DNA of 7,429 nt from Oscillospiraceae bacterium (lineage in GTDB: Bacteria > Bacillota > Clostridia > Oscillospirales > Oscillospiraceae). A program made the translations under genes and the position numbers. The DNA is taken from assembly GCA_028705905.1 (NCBI GenBank), contig JAQWCP010000069.1, positions 1-7,429 on the forward strand, given 5' to 3'. The notes beneath the pieces are model-generated. The model was not told where the DNA came from, made no database searches, and saw only the letters and a list, made by a program, of their open reading frames with translations. Below are positions 5,097 to 7,429 of this stretch, in pieces (position 1 is the stretch's first letter; each line of letters opens with the position of its first letter).

Positions 5097-5922
5097 CCAC
5101 CATCCCCACGCCGTTGCCTTTGTATGCCTTATCGAGTGCCTTTTGCAGTGCGAAGATGCCAAACAGCATTGAAAATACCGCAAAGCCCAACATAACAAGT
5201 AGATTGCTTCTGACAATACTGTTTTCAAAACCACAGCCACTCAGCATGACAAGCCGGATTCCCTCAAGTGCGTATGTATGAGGAATGATGCGTGAAACAA
5301 ATTGTATACCAATTGGCAGGACTGCAAGGGGATAGTAGATGCCTGAGAATATTCTCGCCAATACATCCACAAGCCATGTAAAAGGCTCTCGACCTTGCTT
5401 GACTTCGAGATTGAAAAAGTTACTTGCGCCAATCAGCCCGAAGCCGAAGCATGTAAATACAAAGCACAGGTAAAACGCAATTAAGGGGATCACCGGGATG
5501 TTTGCATTGATATTCACGCCTACAATCAACACGGCGAAAGTCAAAACTCCGACTTGGATAATGAGCTGATATAAAAATGTCCAAATAAATCGCCCAGATA
5601 TAAACGCCCAAATACCATAGGAGGACGAGTTGTAGACTTCAAGCCGTTTGTCCCAAAAAGCAGTGCTTATGCTCTGATAGGGCAAGGTCATAATCGTAGC
5701 GGCATTTTGAAAAAACACAACGCCGATCACCATGTAGGAAACAAAATCCCCGCCATAGCTTTCAAGCGATTTGTCCGCATAGTCTTTTAGGAATATGGAA
5801 ACGAAAAACCACATGCCCGTTGTAACGAAGCTCTGCACAATAGTCAGTATAAAACTTGACGGATAAAACCGCATGGCGAGGTATTCAAGCCTCGAAAAAG
5901 ATAACGCTGATTTCAGAAACAT
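5092..5922 (-). CDS. ABC-2 type transporter permease
   Basis: A 276-residue integral membrane protein with six likely membrane segments, near residues 22-45, 60-80, 113-137, 142-167, 184-210 and 239-260. The architecture is that of ABC-2 (NodJ/DrrB-type) export permeases: an N-terminal cytoplasmic helix before the first segment, a cytoplasmic loop at about 82-112, and the typical SGIYYPLAVLPIGIQ then IPHTYALEGIR segment (193-223). The length is normal. The start ATG overlaps the ATPase stop (TAATG), and GGGAGGTGA (5929-5937) sits 6 bases upstream inside the ATPase gene, so translation is coupled. It is clearly paralogous to the interrupted permease at 6884-7429 (shared ASxFxxxxKQxxEP and IPHTYAL segments). 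The two probably form a heterodimer, or this one works alone with the ATPase. The substrate is unknown; drugs, lipids or peptides are all possible. Confidence 0.9.
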   Translation of the reverse strand: MFLKSALSFSRLEYLAMRFYPSSFILTIVQSFVTTGMWFFVSIFLKDYADKSLESYGGDFVSYMVIGVVFFQNAATIMTLPYQSISTAFWDKRLEVYNSSSYGIWAFISGRFIWTFLYQLIIQVGVLTFAVLIVGVNINANIPVIPLIAFYLCFVFTCFGFGLIGASNFFNLEVKQGREPFTWLVDVLARIFSGIYYPLAVLPIGIQFVSRIIPHTYALEGIRLVMLSGCGFENSIVRSNLLVMLGFAVFSMLFGIFALQKALDKAYKGNGVGMVV

Positions 5923-6893
5923 TATTTGTCACCTCCCGCCCTTATTGTATCAACAAAAATATCCTCCAAGGTCGGCTCGTTTGTCGCAACCTCCAAAATT
6001 TCTGTGCCATGCTCACGCAATATTTTAAGAATATAAATCAGTTTTTCGTGTAGATTGTCCATCTGAATCTTAAGTGTTTCGCCTTGATACTCGCAAGCGA
6101 TGACATAGGGCAAAGCCGTAATTATTATCAGTGCTTCATCGAAAATGATCTTGCAAGTAATAACAAGTTCATCATATTTTTGAAGATTTCTGCGTAAATT
6201 CGCTACGGTGTCGCAGCTTATGATCTTTCCCTTGTGCATTATGGCAACGCGCTCACACAGCTCCTCCGCCTCAAAAATGTAGTGCGTTGTGAGTATTACA
6301 GTAATACCAAATTCCCGATTGATTTTTCCCACAAGCTCCCGCACAGCCTCCGCGCCTTTTGCGTCAAGCTTTACGGTTGGCTCGTCTAAGAAGATAACGG
6401 GATTTTTTACAAGTAGCGATCGCGCAATGGCAAGCTTTTGTCGGTTGCCCGCCGAAATGCTCATCGGCCAGTGATTTTCATATTGCCGAAGATCAAGAAA
6501 ATCAAGCATTTCATCAATACGCGTTTTTCTTTGTTCTTTTTCCAAGTCATACACGACCGCCCAAAATTCAAGGTTTTGACGGACGGTTAAATTGTTATCC
6601 GTTCCAACATCGGCAGTCGGTGCAACAAGACTGACCTTGGAGCGGATTTTCTTATGCTCCTTGTAAATATCAAAGCCCAGCACCTCGCCGGTGCCGCCGT
6701 CTGCCTCCAAAAGCCCCACCATGACCTTAATGAGTGTGGTTTTCCCCGCACCGTTGCTTCCGAGTAGTCCGAATATCTCACCCTTGCGGATGGTCAGGCT
6801 GACATCGTCAAGGGCAACGAAAGGCGTTTTGCTTTTCTTGATCTTATAGCTTTTCATGATGCCTTGCAGCTCAATTACATTATCTACTGCCAT
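5922..6893 (-). CDS. ABC transporter ATP-binding protein (ABC-2 exporter type)
   Basis: A 323-residue ATPase with a nucleotide-binding domain at about 7-235 and a C-terminal extension (about 240-320, DUF4162-like) ending in the usual PTLEDIFVD motif (307-315). Walker A is GSNGAGKT (45-52), Walker B VIFLDEP (166-172), and the switch His is His204 in LTTHYIFEAEEL. The signature is ISAGNRQ (146-152) instead of LSGGQ, a tolerated variant in DrrA/NodI-like ATPases. The Q-loop region (LVAPTADVGTDNNLT) lacks a clear Gln. The D-loop is VKLDAKG. The ATG at 6893 overlaps the stop of the upstream permease by 10 bases. AAAGGA at 6909-6914 is 15 bases away, so initiation probably relies on coupling. It energises the ABC-2 permease downstream and possibly the interrupted one upstream. 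Residues needed for ATP hydrolysis appear present. Confidence 0.93.
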   Translation of the reverse strand: MAVDNVIELQGIMKSYKIKKSKTPFVALDDVSLTIRKGEIFGLLGSNGAGKTTLIKVMVGLLEADGGTGEVLGFDIYKEHKKIRSKVSLVAPTADVGTDNNLTVRQNLEFWAVVYDLEKEQRKTRIDEMLDFLDLRQYENHWPMSISAGNRQKLAIARSLLVKNPVIFLDEPTVKLDAKGAEAVRELVGKINREFGITVILTTHYIFEAEELCERVAIMHKGKIISCDTVANLRRNLQKYDELVITCKIIFDEALIIITALPYVIACEYQGETLKIQMDNLHEKLIYILKILREHGTEILEVATNEPTLEDIFVDTIRAGGDK

Positions 6894-7429
6894 CTTGTTA
6901 GCGTACCGTCCTTTCTTGCTTTTTCAATACCCTTGACATACATGAACCAGCCTAATGGCAAAAACACCACTGACATAATAATAAGCACAATAATGTCCAG
7001 CGCAATGGGGCTGATGCCTTGTAGGGCAAGCTGCAAGGGCAAAACAGGAGTCAATGTTTCACCGCCGGGAATCATCAGCCGCCGGAGTGCATCCAGCGCA
7101 TATGTATGCGGAATGAAGCTGCCCAGCACTTGCAGCGGATAGGGCAAGACGGTAATCGGGTAATAGTAACCTGCTGTCAACGCAATGATGACATCCTGAA
7201 AGATGAATTTTACAGGCTCGGTGTTTTGCTTAAAGTTAAACAGATAAAAGGAGCTTGCGCTTATCATGCCAATGCCAAATGTTGAAATTAGAATAAAAAT
7301 TAATATCAACAAGAGAATGAGTGGGCTGTTAAAGGTAAAAACTGCGCCGAAAAACAGCCAGCCGAAAAGTAACGCTAAGATGCTTCTCGGCTAATCGTCA
7401 ATGACACCTCGAAACATGATACCCAACAT
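6884..7429 (-). pseudogene. Second ABC-2 permease, interrupted by in-frame stop and cut by window edge
   Basis: The reading frame enters from the right edge with MLGIMFRGVIDD, meets TAG (complement of 7391-7393), then continues PRSILALLFGWLFFGAVFTF without a break to the stop at 6884-6886. Residues after the stop align along their whole length with the C-terminal half of the neighbouring permease: GxGxxxASxFx, KQxxEP, YYPxxVLP and IPHTYAL are shared. Four membrane segments are visible. The sequence on both sides of the TAG fits the family, so a point nonsense change (for example CAG, TCG or TGG to TAG) is the simplest reading; sequencing error is possible. A restart at TTG 7312 would give 142 residues, but no ribosome binding site is visible there. 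The N-terminal half lies outside the window. The gene overlaps the ATPase start by 10 bases. If intact it would be the first known member of this operon and partner of the permease at 5092. Confidence 0.75.

Noticed and set aside
6587..6781. Alternate-frame ORFs within the ABC ATPase gene
   Set aside because: They are out-of-frame shadows of an ATPase with all main motifs in the correct frame.
7391..7393. TAG as a recoded pyrrolysine codon
   Set aside because: Nothing in the window suggests pyrrolysine use, and ABC-2 permeases are not known to contain it. Nonsense mutation or sequencing error is simpler.

Overview
The window looks like a chromosomal or integrated accessory segment of a low-to-middle GC Bacillota genome, probably a Clostridia relative. 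The evidence is strong AGGAGG-type ribosome binding sites, a TTG start with a good Shine-Dalgarno, an AI-2E/YtvI-type permease and a CNNM/CorC 'hemolysin' protein of the kind common in Clostridia, and tight ABC-exporter operons. No rRNA, tRNA, CRISPR array, intact transposase or integrase was seen. Species cannot be named from the sequence alone.

Layout, left to right. Positions 1-281 (minus) hold the N-terminal part of an AT-rich PIN-domain ribonuclease gene that runs off the left edge. Positions 282-617 are very AT-rich (42 G/C among bases 301-480) and carry a 12-bp inverted repeat, a 37-residue small ORF with a good ribosome binding site, one copy of a 30-bp dispersed repeat, and a hairpin that buries the ribosome binding site of the next gene. 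A small DMT/YdcZ-type transporter (618-1031, plus) follows. It converges on an AI-2E/YtvI-family permease (1081-2154, minus), with a perfect 15-bp-stem terminator between them. Upstream of the permease on the same strand is a CNNM/CBS/CorC protein (2265-3599, minus).

Positions 3600-4182 have no convincing full gene. They carry a near-consensus sigma-A promoter with a dyad in its spacer, a short leader ORF whose stop lies in the loop of a strong intrinsic terminator, the second copy of the dispersed repeat in an apparently decayed frame, and a plus-strand orphan reading frame. The arrangement reads as a leader or attenuator ahead of the CNNM gene, though a remnant of a lost gene is also possible.

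From 4183 to the right edge everything is on the minus strand and forms one transcription unit. Its order is a broken ABC-2 permease (7429-6884, in-frame TAG), an ABC ATPase (6893-5922), a second ABC-2 permease (5922-5092) and an aminoglycoside/choline-kinase-like protein (5037-4183) whose expected catalytic aspartate is asparagine. The first three overlap, and the kinase-like gene follows after a 54-base gap containing a small hairpin. Two different permeases with one ATPase suggest a heteromeric export system, possibly with drug or metabolite modification, but one permease is interrupted and the kinase-like protein may be catalytically dead.
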